From positions 1 through 25,221 of the IMG/VR virus record IMGVR_UViG_3300043465_002249: a stretch of 25,221 nt of DNA; one strand, given 5' to 3'. Shown here one piece after another: positions 14,318 through 21,496 of this stretch. Every line of letters begins with the position of its first letter. Position 1 is the stretch's first letter. A model generated the notes under the pieces. It did no database searches, was not told the origin of the DNA, and saw only the letters and a list, made by a program, of their open reading frames with translations. Both the position numbers and the translations under genes were made by a program. The stretch is from a virus.

Positions 14318-15455
14318 CAGTGTGTGCGCGTATCACCGGCAGACTGAGCACCGGGGCCCAGTCCGCCAGAGGGTTCAAAAATAACAACTTCTGCATCCGC
14401 GGGGAGGGGTACCTCTCATACTGCCCATCCTTCTCCCGACCCTGCCGCAGACACCCCGGCAGCCTCGTCAACCTCACCGCAGAAAACACCCCCTTGTCCG
14501 CCCCCAGCCGAGTCAGCACCGGCTTCATCCAGTCCCGCAGCAGATCCCAGTTCGCCTTGCTCGCCATATCCACCCTCACCAGAGCATGCACCGACCGGCC
14601 CCCGCTCGTGTACATCGCCATCATCCGCATCGGCAACTGCACCAGCAGATTCAGCCACGCCTCCTCGATGCCCTCCTCATCAGACTCGATCACCAGCGTC
14701 CTCCACGACGTCACCGCCGACGCCGACCGCCGCGAAAACTTACCCCCATTCGGATGCCACAGCCCATCCACGGGCTGGCAAAGCCACCACACCCCGCACC
14801 GGGCCGAGACGATCCGCTTCGGCGTCTCATCCACCCCACCCACCCGCTTCGCCCGCTCGCCCCGCTTTTCCCCCAGCTCATACCACCCCCGCTTCTCCAT
14901 GTCCTCACACTTCCAGAAAATGAACTGCCCCTGACTCCGCTCATTAACGAACACCAGAGCCTTCTCCCCAGTCATCAGCACCTGCTCCAGAAACCCACCG
15001 GGAGACACTTCCGCCACATCTACCGGCGACCGCTGCGCCAGCCACCTCGCCCCGATCTTCACCGGCCGCTGCTCACCCCTCAATGCCACAGGATCATACG
15101 GCCGCCAGTTCCGCCCATCCTCCACAGCCACCACAGGCCCAGATTCCGCCTCCGCCGCCGCCCGCTCAGAGCGCCCCTTGCTATCCACCCTATCACCCAG
15201 CAAATGCCCCCGCGGATTCTTGTGCACGCCCCCCTGCGCCTGCTTCAGCTTGTGCTCCAGCTCCTTCAGACTCCACTTCGGCTGGCATCGCTCGTTGTAC
15301 TCGATCAACAACGCCCACGCCTCAGTCCAGGCCAGAGCGAACCCGTGAATGAGAGCCACAGCCACCTTGAAGGTCGCCGTGTGGCCACCGCTGCCAGAGA
15401 CAGCCGCGTCCATCCTGCTCACATACTTCCGGGCCCGCTCCAGCACGTCAGTCAC
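14277..15455 (-). CDS. Archaeo-eukaryotic-type primase
   Basis: This is a 392-residue protein with two recognisable parts. Residues 1-75 (SGSGGHTATFKVAVALIHGF, EYNERCQPKWSLKELEHKLKQA) match a helical domain commonly found in phage and plasmid primase-helicase proteins. The C-terminal part carries AEP-like motifs: the acidic ESDE (257-260, motif I), SGGRSVHALVRV (284-295, motif II with the catalytic His) and SAVRLTRLPGCLR (325-337, motif III). Its role would be primer synthesis for phage replication. The domain order, helical domain first, is noteworthy because it often follows the AEP domain. Start is GTG 15455 in a GTGA overlap with the upstream stop; the longer open frame to 15530 adds only glycine-rich sequence. 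It is followed directly by the helicase. Confidence 0.8.
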   Translation of the reverse strand: MTDVLERARKYVSRMDAAVSGSGGHTATFKVAVALIHGFALAWTEAWALLIEYNERCQPKWSLKELEHKLKQAQGGVHKNPRGHLLGDRVDSKGRSERAAAEAESGPVVAVEDGRNWRPYDPVALRGEQRPVKIGARWLAQRSPVDVAEVSPGGFLEQVLMTGEKALVFVNERSQGQFIFWKCEDMEKRGWYELGEKRGERAKRVGGVDETPKRIVSARCGVWWLCQPVDGLWHPNGGKFSRRSASAVTSWRTLVIESDEEGIEEAWLNLLVQLPMRMMAMYTSGGRSVHALVRVDMASKANWDLLRDWMKPVLTRLGADKGVFSAVRLTRLPGCLRQGREKDGQYERYPSPRMQKLLFLNPLADWAPVLSLPVIRAHTDVSGIQSSPSAAA

Positions 15456-16063
15456 GCCACCGCCCTCCCATCTACTTCCACCACCACCGCCTTCGCCGAC
15501 AGGCCCGCCTCCTTCACCACAGCCGCCCACCGCTTCACAGATACCGTCAGCAGATTCTCATCCGGCAGGCCCAGAGCCTTCGCACAGAGCATTTGCCAGT
15601 CCTTCTCCTTCACAGCCTTTCCGGCCTCAATCCGCCGCCATGTCGTGTACGAGATCCCAGCCGCATCAGCCGCACGCTCCACTGGCAAATGGGTCTTTTT
15701 GCCACAGACAGAAGTCGAGAGCCGCAGCCAATGGATCCGCTTTCCGGGCGTGTCCTGCTCCTCCGACGGCAGCACCGCCACCTTCATGCCCTTCGCCCCG
15801 TAAGTCTTGCAGTAGGAGTCGCAGTAGGTGATGTCATCCCATGCCCGCCGACGCAGCGTCGCGTGAGGATGGAAGACAGTGTCGCACGCCGGGCACACCT
15901 TGCTGGCAGACGATCTCCACTCCCCCATGATCCGCCGCCGCCGCACGGCAGAACAATCGTAAGAGCACGTCGTCTGCTTTTCCCACGCCGACTTCGATTG
16001 ATGCAGCGGCTTCCTCATCACCCGGAAGCACCCATCGCAGACCTTCGTCTTCACCGCACTCAC
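15452..16063 (-). CDS. Zinc-finger / XRE-HTH DNA-binding protein
   Basis: This is a 203-residue protein with two Cys4 clusters of identical spacing: C9-x2-C12 with C33-x3-C37, and C57-x2-C60 with C81-x3-C85. Between and after them are basic stretches (VRRRRIMGEWR, ATLRRRAW). The C-terminal half carries a Cro/CI-like helix-turn-helix, LPVERAADAAGISYTTWRRIEAGKAVKEKDWQMLCAKALGL. The architecture implies a sequence-specific DNA-binding regulator, possibly of late genes, or a protein that directs the primase to an origin; it lies immediately before the primase with a GTGA overlap. Start is GTG 16063; the longer frame to 16198 adds Ala/Gly-rich residues overlapping the upstream gene. The exact family is not recognised. 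Confidence 0.78.
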   Translation of the reverse strand: MSAVKTKVCDGCFRVMRKPLHQSKSAWEKQTTCSYDCSAVRRRRIMGEWRSSASKVCPACDTVFHPHATLRRRAWDDITYCDSYCKTYGAKGMKVAVLPSEEQDTPGKRIHWLRLSTSVCGKKTHLPVERAADAAGISYTTWRRIEAGKAVKEKDWQMLCAKALGLPDENLLTVSVKRWAAVVKEAGLSAKAVVVEVDGRAVA

Positions 16064-16464
16064 GCCACACCCCCCTCCTGCGCGTCCGCCAGTTCCACGA
16101 ACGCCCGCAACTGCGCCGCAGAGCGTAGGGAAGCATCCAGCAGGCTCCGCAGCAGCGCCAGCTGCTTCCACGGCACATCCGCGCACTCCATAGCCCATCG
16201 CAGGTAGTTGCTCAGATCCAGCGCTTCCTCATAGGCATGCGCCGCCCGCTTCGCAAACACCGCCGGATTCTCCGCCAGCGTTTGCGCATACTTCGCCACC
16301 CCCAGATGCTGCCTCCTCGCGATGTCCCCAACGATCCTTTCCTCCAGCCCCGGCCGCACCTCAGCGCCGAGCGACTCACGGAAAAGCACCTCCGCCTGAA
16401 GCACCGGAAACCTCAGCAGCCGCGTCACCATCTCCTCGATCCCCGTGGGTGCAAGCACACTCAC
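16060..16464 (-). CDS. MazG-like all-alpha NTP pyrophosphohydrolase candidate
   Basis: This is a 134-residue all-helical protein. The segment RRQHLGVAKYAQTLAENPAVF...AAHAYEEALDLSNYLRWAM (about 50-95) has the layout seen in phage MazG/dUTPase-like proteins: an H-x-G-x-x-KY element, then an EE-x-x-D acidic motif that would bind Mg2+ (AYEEALDLSNYL). Such enzymes hydrolyse non-canonical or host (d)NTPs, which fits an operon with clamp and primase. The assignment rests on this motif only. Start is GTG 16464 (GTGA overlap with the previous stop) and its stop overlaps the start of the zinc-finger gene in the same way. Confidence 0.6.
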   Translation of the reverse strand: MSVLAPTGIEEMVTRLLRFPVLQAEVLFRESLGAEVRPGLEERIVGDIARRQHLGVAKYAQTLAENPAVFAKRAAHAYEEALDLSNYLRWAMECADVPWKQLALLRSLLDASLRSAAQLRAFVELADAQEGGVA

Positions 16465-16676
16465 AGCACCACCCCCTTCTTTCCCGCCGCGATCATGGCG
16501 TCCGCATAGATATACTTAGCCTGCTCTCGCGTGGTTGTGGCCCAGATCCCATCCTCGCGCTGATAGGACCGGTTTTCGTAGCGGGAGATATCCTCTTCCG
16601 TAGCCGAAGAGGCAAACAAATCCCGGACACTCATTTTAGAGACCGGCCCGCCGTCGTCAATTTCCTCAGGGCTCAC
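16461..16676 (-). CDS. Small hypothetical early protein, 71 aa
   Basis: A 71-residue soluble protein containing SVRDLFASSATEEDISRYENRSYQ and ending KYIYADAMIAAGKKG. The MSVRDLFA...AADAMI layout resembles small unknown phage proteins with the shape 'MSIRDYFAA...ADAML' found in replication regions; no function is established to my knowledge. Start GTG 16676 and stop are both in GTGA overlaps with the neighbours. ATG 16634 (MSVRDLFA) is a possible internal start. Confidence 0.7.
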   Translation of the reverse strand: MSPEEIDDGGPVSKMSVRDLFASSATEEDISRYENRSYQREDGIWATTTREQAKYIYADAMIAAGKKGVVL

Positions 16677-16924
16677 AGCACACCCCCCTTCACACGCTGA
16701 AACACCTCGCGAGCCTTCGCCAGATCCTCACCGGACACCATCACCGCCGGCACAGTCACCAGAGGCTCCAGCACCGCCAGCAATGCCGACGCCTGCTCCC
16801 GCAGCGCACGGCAATGCGCCACCAGTTCATCCTGCATCAGCCGCCCCTCAGGATCCCCCACAGCTTCGCGAATGTCCGCCAGCAGCTTCACCACCGCGTT
16901 CACCTCAGGCTCCCAGCCACTCAT
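16673..16924 (-). CDS. Small helical early protein, 83 aa
   Basis: An 83-residue, mostly helical protein starting MSGWEPEVNAVVKLLADIREAVG, with heptad-like spacing through LVAHCRALREQASALLAVLEPLV and a closing KAREVFQRVKGGVL. No motif identifies a function. It is coupled to the sliding clamp gene upstream by an ATGA overlap and to the next small gene downstream by GTGA, so it is made together with replication proteins. Confidence 0.7.
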   Translation of the reverse strand: MSGWEPEVNAVVKLLADIREAVGDPEGRLMQDELVAHCRALREQASALLAVLEPLVTVPAVMVSGEDLAKAREVFQRVKGGVL

Positions 16925-18240
16925 GCTGCACCCCCCTCGTTGCGCAGAGGCATCAGCACGCCCGTGTACTCCAGCCCCTGATCCGCCGCCGTCAGATTGG
17001 ACCGCCAGACTAGCGGCCCTTTTCCCCGCGCAGGGCCCACGTCCAACTCGCCCTGCTCACCCACACCCAGCACAGCCGCATATTCCGGATTCACGCGCAA
17101 CTCAAGCCGCGCAGCCATCATATCGTCCGCGGAGATCAACTCCGCCGTCTCCTCCCACAGGCCTACATCCGGCGCGGAAGCCCGCACCGTCACCGCCCGG
17201 CCCGCCGCCACGATCTCCACCCCCGTCGGCACCAGCATCCCAGCACGGTCACACATTTCCACCAACACCCCGCCATTCAGCTTTACCGGCTCCACCGGGC
17301 CCCCGGGGATCACCTGATAGAAATTCGGATAGTCCCCCTCGATCACCTTTGTCCACAATTCCAGCCCGCAGCCGCCCGTCACTAGCGAGATTGCGAACAC
17401 CTTCGGCTCCTCACCCGCATTGGCCGCATCCTTCTGATGCGTCCGCAGCAGCCCCACCTCCTTCCCATCAGACAGCGCCCCCAGCAGCAGCCGCACCGCA
17501 GATGTCGGCAGGATCACGTCCCAATGCTTCTCCAGCAACGCCCCCTTCACCACCCGTTCTACCACCGCCAGCCGCCTCCCATCCGTCGCCACCGCCACCA
17601 CCAACTCATCCCCCCGGAACCTCAGCAGCACCCCATTGAGCACATACCGCGTCTCATCCTTGCTCACCGCACCGGACACCGCCCCCAGCGCCTTCTTCAG
17701 CACCCCATCCACCAACTCCACCGGATGCTCCCCGCTGACACGCCCGGCCTCCAATGGATTCGGCGGGAAATCCTCCGCCGCCAACACACACAACTCCGCC
17801 TTCCACGCACCCGCACGCACCAGCAGATTCTCTCCCATGTCGATGATCACCTCCGTCGCCTCCACCTCCCCCAGCAGCTTCGCCAGGGCCGCGGCCGAGA
17901 CTGCCACCGCCGCCGGATGCCCCATCGCACCACTCACGATCGGCACCCAGACCGATGCCCACACGTCGCAATTCGTGCACGCCAGCTGCATCGCCGCACT
18001 CCCCTCCGGGATCCGCATCAGCACACAACTCAGGATCGGGAGCGTCTTGCCAGTGGCCCGCCGCACCATCCCCAGCGCGTCCGCCAGCTGCCCCGCGTTC
18101 ATCACCACTGCCTTCGGCCCCGGCAGCACCTCGGCCACCGCCACCGCCTCCTTCTTCTTACGCTCCCGCTTCGGCTTGTCCGCCACGGCCGCAGCCGCTA
18201 TCTCGGCCTTTCGGGCCTCGTCATCAGTGATCTCTTTCAT
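16921..18240 (-). CDS. dnaN: DNA polymerase III beta sliding clamp (phage DnaN)
   Basis: This is a 439-residue clamp that encircles DNA and tethers the polymerase. Residues about 48-425 are recognisable as the three-domain beta clamp: GQLADALGMVRRATGKTLPILSCVLM (50-75), the D2 hallmark ETRYVLNGVLLRFRGDELVVAVATDGRRLAVVE (about 196-228) and the D3 hallmark KVIEGDYPNFYQVIP (about 300-314). The end, TGVLMPLRNEGG, keeps the MP-x-R closing motif slightly extended. A non-clamp N-terminal extension of about 45 residues is rich in Lys/Arg/Ala (KPKRERKKKEAVAV). ATG 18240 has an AACACAAAACCAACACAA leader instead of a Shine-Dalgarno, 54 nt from the previous stop. No polymerase gene is present, so it probably recruits host Pol III or Pol IV/V. 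Confidence 0.92.
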   Translation of the reverse strand: MKEITDDEARKAEIAAAAVADKPKRERKKKEAVAVAEVLPGPKAVVMNAGQLADALGMVRRATGKTLPILSCVLMRIPEGSAAMQLACTNCDVWASVWVPIVSGAMGHPAAVAVSAAALAKLLGEVEATEVIIDMGENLLVRAGAWKAELCVLAAEDFPPNPLEAGRVSGEHPVELVDGVLKKALGAVSGAVSKDETRYVLNGVLLRFRGDELVVAVATDGRRLAVVERVVKGALLEKHWDVILPTSAVRLLLGALSDGKEVGLLRTHQKDAANAGEEPKVFAISLVTGGCGLELWTKVIEGDYPNFYQVIPGGPVEPVKLNGGVLVEMCDRAGMLVPTGVEIVAAGRAVTVRASAPDVGLWEETAELISADDMMAARLELRVNPEYAAVLGVGEQGELDVGPARGKGPLVWRSNLTAADQGLEYTGVLMPLRNEGGAA

Positions 18241-18294
18241 CTCGTTGTGTTGGTTTTGTGTTTTGATAGGCCCCCTCGCGGGAACCGTGGAAAA

Positions 18295-19134
18295 TCAGTC
18301 CTCTCCCAGCCCCGCCGTGGACCGCAGCCCATCCGCCGCCCTCGCCCCCGCCTTTTTGAGCAGCTTCCGCTTCCGCACCTGCACGGCCTGACGACTCACC
18401 CCCAAGGCCTTCGCCAGCTCCGCATTGTTCCTCCACTTGCTGCCCGCCCCGCCGAGGAACGTGTGCAGCACCGCAGCCAACCGCGCCGACACCTCCTTTG
18501 GCGACAACACCTCCGCATCCAGCTCCCTACGGAAGATCCGGCAGTACTGCCCCCGCAGCCGATGCTTCCGCATCATCGCATCCGTCAGCAGCTGATACCG
18601 CGCCTCCGGATACACCGCCCTGATCATCTCACCCGCCTGGACCATCACCGCGCACGTCAGCCAGCTCACCTCCACACCCGCCACCGTCACCGCCCGCCCC
18701 GGGCCCCAGCACCGCACCAACCGCTCCCCGGCACCCACCCTGACTTCCTTCCACTGCCGCCACCGAGTCTTCGCCTGGAGCAGACCCGCGTGCAGATACC
18801 GCACCACCGCCAGCGCCACCGCCCGGTCATCCAGCGCCACCTCAGCCGCCCCCGCCACCGCCGCCAGATCCAGCTTCAGCGCCGCCGCGTCCGCACTCGC
18901 CCAGTCCACCGTCACCTCCGCCACAGATTCCCCCTGCCGCCTATCACCGGCCACCCGCTGCCGCTGCTCATACAGCCGCCGCCGCGCCCACGCCTTATGG
19001 AGCGACGGCAGACGATCCAGCACCCGCTGCGGCACCTTACCATCCATCTCCTCCTCGATCACATCCCACCGCACGCCAGCCTCCCGCCGACCGTCCGCAT
19101 ACTCACACAACGCATCCAGCTGCTCCTGATTCAC
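18295..19134 (-). CDS. Early protein with C-terminal helix-turn-helix
   Basis: This is a 279-residue, Arg- and Ala-rich helical protein whose family I do not recognise. The C-terminus is a clear helix-turn-helix, NNAELAKALGVSRQAVQVRKRKLLKKAG (236-263), of the type found in sigma-factor region 4 and simple regulators. The N-terminal half contains EYADGRREAGVRWDVIEEEMDGKVPQ and LPSLHKAWARRRLYEQRQRV. Lying directly before the clamp gene, it may be a replication-initiator or transcription protein; this is inference. Start GTG 19134 is in a GTGA overlap with the upstream stop; the longer frame to 19320 overlaps that gene and has an unlikely glycine-rich start. Confidence 0.75.
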   Translation of the reverse strand: MNQEQLDALCEYADGRREAGVRWDVIEEEMDGKVPQRVLDRLPSLHKAWARRRLYEQRQRVAGDRRQGESVAEVTVDWASADAAALKLDLAAVAGAAEVALDDRAVALAVVRYLHAGLLQAKTRWRQWKEVRVGAGERLVRCWGPGRAVTVAGVEVSWLTCAVMVQAGEMIRAVYPEARYQLLTDAMMRKHRLRGQYCRIFRRELDAEVLSPKEVSARLAAVLHTFLGGAGSKWRNNAELAKALGVSRQAVQVRKRKLLKKAGARAADGLRSTAGLGED

Positions 19135-19496
19135 GCCATCCTCCTCTCCTTCTGCCGTTCCCACTTCTGCTGCAGCCACTCCCGGGCCGCCGCGTAGTTG
19201 ATCAGCACCTTTGGCCGACCACTCCCCTCCGTCGTCTCCATCCAGCCAGCAAACCCAGCCCGGATCTCCGCCACCCAGTCCGCCTGAGTCAACGAGAACC
19301 ACGGGTCCACATTCCCGCACTCACCCCGGCCCGCACGCACCGGCCGGGGGAACCATTCCGGAATCACCCGCACCACGGCACCACCTTCCACCGCTTCCTT
19401 CACAGCCGCCTCCTTCAGCTGCTTCTGCATCTCCGGCAGGGCAGCGGCCAGCTCCGCCAGTTGGCGAGTCAATGCGCTCAGTTTGTCAGGTTCCAT
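19131..19496 (-). CDS. Hypothetical early protein, 121 aa
   Basis: A 121-residue protein with a helical N-terminus (KLSALTRQLAELAAALPEMQKQLKEAAVKEAV, coiled-coil like), a middle VVRVIPEWFPRP and a C-terminal LINYAAAREWLQQKWERQKERR. The C-terminal helix pair is basic and could bind nucleic acid, though no family is recognised. ATG 19496 lies two bases after the previous stop (TGATCATGG). Its stop overlaps the next GTG start. Confidence 0.72.
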   Translation of the reverse strand: MEPDKLSALTRQLAELAAALPEMQKQLKEAAVKEAVEGGAVVRVIPEWFPRPVRAGRGECGNVDPWFSLTQADWVAEIRAGFAGWMETTEGSGRPKVLINYAAAREWLQQKWERQKERRMA

Positions 19497-19498
19497 GA

Positions 19499-19714
19499 TC
19501 AATCAGTCAGATTTGAGTTTTCCGCCTCCGCAGCACCGGCGGCCGATGCCAGCACCATCCCGCCCGCCAGCAGCGCCCCGCAGAGCAGCACCAGCAGCCC
19601 CATCGCCAGACAGCCCCACCACGTCACCGGCTCCGCCTTGGCCGCGCCCTCACAGATCCACTCCATCGGCACCTCACAGCCATCCACCCAGTCATCATCA
19701 CTCACAGGCTCCAT
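19499..19714 (-). CDS. Small single-pass membrane protein
   Basis: A 71-residue protein, MEPVSDDDWVDGCEVPMEWIC onwards, with an acidic N-terminus and one strong membrane segment WWGCLAMGLLVLLCGALLAGGMVLASAAG (about 33-61). The acidic N-terminus and the short polar end ENSNLTD make it a candidate holin or superinfection-exclusion protein, but nothing specific shows this. I chose ATG 19714 because GGAAGGGGGG lies just upstream, one of the few Shine-Dalgarno-like sites in the window; ATG 19729 is an alternative. It overlaps the preceding gene by 13 nt. Confidence 0.65.
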   Translation of the reverse strand: MEPVSDDDWVDGCEVPMEWICEGAAKAEPVTWWGCLAMGLLVLLCGALLAGGMVLASAAGAAEAENSNLTD

Positions 19715-20031
19715 GGGCCCCCCTTCCATGCGGACGCATTCACCTGCTGCCACATCCTCGCCCCCACCTGCGAATCCCCACCCATGGCCCGCAGCACCGC
19801 ACCCTCTGCACTCACGGCCATCACCCCCGGCCCCCAGATGCTCACCTCCCCCAGATCCTCACCGTCCTCGAAGGCCTCACCCTCATGGACGAAGACCCAT
19901 TCCCCACAGCCATCCATCCACGCCCGATACCGCCCCGCCACCGCTATGGCATTCAGCGCCGACGCCCCGTGCAGCGCCCACAACACCCCCGGGAAGTCAT
20001 ATTCCGCCTCGTCACAGATCATCGTCGTCAT
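19702..20031 (-). CDS. Hypothetical early protein, 109 aa
   Basis: A 109-residue soluble, acidic, Trp- and Gly-containing protein: MTTMICDEAEYDFPGVLWAL, then RYRAWMDGCGEWVFVHEGEAFEDGEDLGEVSIWGPGVMAV. Strands and turns dominate the middle; no family is recognised. The start at ATG 20031 follows the upstream stop by five bases; ATG 20022 is an alternative. It runs into the small membrane protein gene with a 13-nt overlap. Confidence 0.65.
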   Translation of the reverse strand: MTTMICDEAEYDFPGVLWALHGASALNAIAVAGRYRAWMDGCGEWVFVHEGEAFEDGEDLGEVSIWGPGVMAVSAEGAVLRAMGGDSQVGARMWQQVNASAWKGGPWSL

Positions 20032-20036
20032 CGTGG

Positions 20037-20336
20037 TCAGGATTCCCAGTCCTTCGGGCAGCGCGGATCCTCCGCGGCCGGGGCACCCATCCCGGCCCAG
20101 ACCAACTGCCGCTGCGGATCATCCAGCCTCACCACAGCCACCTTCCCAGCCGCGATGGACTCCAACAACGCCCCCACCGACGCCATACTCTTCCCCGGCA
20201 CTATCCGGCGCACGCCCAGCTGCTCCGCCAGCATCGCCACCTTTGTGGCACGCTCCATCGTCGTCCGCACCGTCCAGTCCTGATTGCCTGTGCGCGGATA
20301 GCGCAGGTCAGGAAGCCTGTGTTTCGGCAGCTTCAT
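20037..20336 (-). CDS. Hypothetical early protein, 99 aa
   Basis: A 99-residue protein, MKLPKHRLPDLRYPRTGNQD onwards, with a helix-rich middle (TTMERATKVAMLAEQLGVRRIVPGKSMASVGALLESIAAGKVAVVRL) that could form a small DNA-binding fold. No family is recognised. ATG 20336 forms an ATGA overlap with the upstream stop, which decides the start over the TTG at 20342. Confidence 0.65.
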   Translation of the reverse strand: MKLPKHRLPDLRYPRTGNQDWTVRTTMERATKVAMLAEQLGVRRIVPGKSMASVGALLESIAAGKVAVVRLDDPQRQLVWAGMGAPAAEDPRCPKDWES

Positions 20337-20524
20337 GGCCAATTGTAGACCTCCGGTTCAGATCCCCCGGGCGCGAAGAACGGCGCCGCCGCCCGGCACT
20401 CCGCCGCCTTCGCCTCCGCCTGCAGCCGCAACACTTCCGCCGCCAGCACGCGCAATGCCTCCGCATTCAGCATCGGGCTGCAATGCCCCATCTCCGCCAC
20501 CGCCAACGCATCCGCCACACTCAC
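20333..20524 (-). CDS. Small hypothetical early protein, 63 aa
   Basis: A 63-residue Ala/Glu-rich protein, MSVADALAVAEMGHCSPMLNAE, with a helix ALRVLAAEVLRLQAEAKAAECRAA and a short end PEVYNWP. No function recognised. It starts at GTG 20524 in a GTGA overlap with the PEP-CTERM gene and ends in an ATGA overlap, so its translation is coupled on both sides. Confidence 0.62.
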   Translation of the reverse strand: MSVADALAVAEMGHCSPMLNAEALRVLAAEVLRLQAEAKAAECRAAAPFFAPGGSEPEVYNWP

Positions 20525-20802
20525 GCCACACCCCCTTTCCGCCGCCGCCGCAACACCACCAGCACACCCGCGCCCGCCACCAGCCCCGCCGACCCGGCAG
20601 GTTCCGGCACGGATTGATTCCCGCCGCCGGTCCAGTCACGCGACCAGTCATCACTCCAGTCAGAGGAACCCCGCGTCTCATCGCTCCACTCATCCCGGCT
20701 CCAGCTATCCTCCCGGCTGCTGCGGTCCCGCGTTTTGTCCCGCGTCTCTCCAGCACCCACAGCGCTCGCCAACGCAGCCAGCATCATAATCACCCTCTTC
20801 AT
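20521..20802 (-). CDS. Small PEP-CTERM secreted protein in the phage early operon
   Basis: This is a 93-residue protein with an exported-protein layout. Residues 1-18 are a signal peptide (MKRVIMMLAALASAVGAG). Residues 19-57 are a strongly biased Arg/Asp/Ser/Trp region with irregular repeats (SWSRDEWSDET, SSDWSDDWSRDW). Residues 65-90 are a PEP-CTERM tail: VPEP (65-68), a hydrophobic helix AGSAGLVAGAGVLVVL (69-84), then RRRRKG. In known systems the PEP-CTERM tail is the substrate of exosortase, a membrane transpeptidase used to sort or anchor surface proteins. The phage carries no visible exosortase, so the host would have to supply it. ATG 20802 is ATGA-coupled to the upstream gene. A surface or envelope role is inference. 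Confidence 0.85.
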   Translation of the reverse strand: MKRVIMMLAALASAVGAGETRDKTRDRSSREDSWSRDEWSDETRGSSDWSDDWSRDWTGGGNQSVPEPAGSAGLVAGAGVLVVLRRRRKGGVA

Positions 20803-21062
20803 GCCGCACCTCCCTCTACCCCCGCCAGCTTCTCCAGATCCACCTTCAGCCGACGCCTCCCCTCACGCACCGCCGCCAGTTCATTCTCTATCCCCTCCAG
20901 CCGATACCACTTCGCCCCCGGCACCGTCTCAAACCGCTGGATGGCTTCCACCTTCCCCTTCGGGACGAAGACAACATCCCAATCCCCCAGCCGCGCACCG
21001 CGGGCCGTGTACCCCAGCACCATTCCCGGCGCGACTGCTGCCTCTTTCTTCTTCGCGCTCAC
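20799..21062 (-). CDS. Hypothetical early protein, 87 aa
   Basis: An 87-residue basic protein beginning MSAKKKEAAVAPGMVLGYTARG. A beta-type middle (LGDWDVVFVPKGKVEAIQRFETVPGAKWYRL) is followed by a charged helix (ENELAAVREGRRRLKVDLEKLAG). No family is recognised. GTG 21062 in a GTGA overlap decides the start over the longer frame to 21125. Translationally coupled upstream and downstream. Confidence 0.68.
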   Translation of the reverse strand: MSAKKKEAAVAPGMVLGYTARGARLGDWDVVFVPKGKVEAIQRFETVPGAKWYRLEGIENELAAVREGRRRLKVDLEKLAGVEGGAA

Positions 21063-21496
21063 AGACCACCCCCTTCCACCGCAGCCTTCAGATCCGGAAA
21101 CACCGTCTCCTCCACCCACCCACACACATCCTCCACCGCCATCGACTCGTACTTCTGCTCCATGTCCCGCAGCACCGCCTTCACCGCCACCAGCTGCTCC
21201 CTCAATTCCTTCGTCCGGAGCCGCTCCATCACCAGCTCTCGCTCCAGCTGCGCCACCTTGCAGTCCCCCATGTGCCGGACCCGATCCGCAGACATCAGCA
21301 GCCCCCGCGGCGTTGCATCGGCTCCCACATCTGGATCGCCAAACGCCGGCCGCGGCGGCAACGCCTCCCGCACCCGCAGCTCCAGCGCCTCGACCGCTTG
21401 GAATCGGGCAGGATGTTGCGCCATCGGCACCATCGGCACCGGCCTCATCACCGCAGGCCGCGCCTGCCCCTTCAGGATTCGCTTCAGGATACTCAT
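21059..21496 (-). CDS. Helical early protein, 145 aa, with possible coiled coil
   Basis: A 145-residue protein, MSILKRILKGQARPAVMRPV onwards. A Met/Pro-rich stretch (RPVPMVPMAQHP) is followed by a long charged helix likely to form a coiled coil (CKVAQLERELVMERLRTKELREQLVAVKAVLRDMEQKYESM, about 83-123) and an end WVEETVFPDLKAAVEGGGL. No family is recognised. ATG 21496 forms an ATGA overlap with the upstream stop and fits better than the longer frame to 21688, which would cover the whole small membrane gene upstream. Confidence 0.7.
   Translation of the reverse strand: MSILKRILKGQARPAVMRPVPMVPMAQHPARFQAVEALELRVREALPPRPAFGDPDVGADATPRGLLMSADRVRHMGDCKVAQLERELVMERLRTKELREQLVAVKAVLRDMEQKYESMAVEDVCGWVEETVFPDLKAAVEGGGL

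Noticed and set aside
14586-15803. 405-codon plus-strand open frame
   Set aside because: Composition is Arg/Pro/His-rich and it opposes the primase gene, which has motifs I-III.
17437-19197. 586-codon open frame on the plus strand
   Set aside because: His/Arg/Pro-rich low-complexity translation, antisense to the DnaN gene, whose family match is clear, and to the HTH gene next to it.
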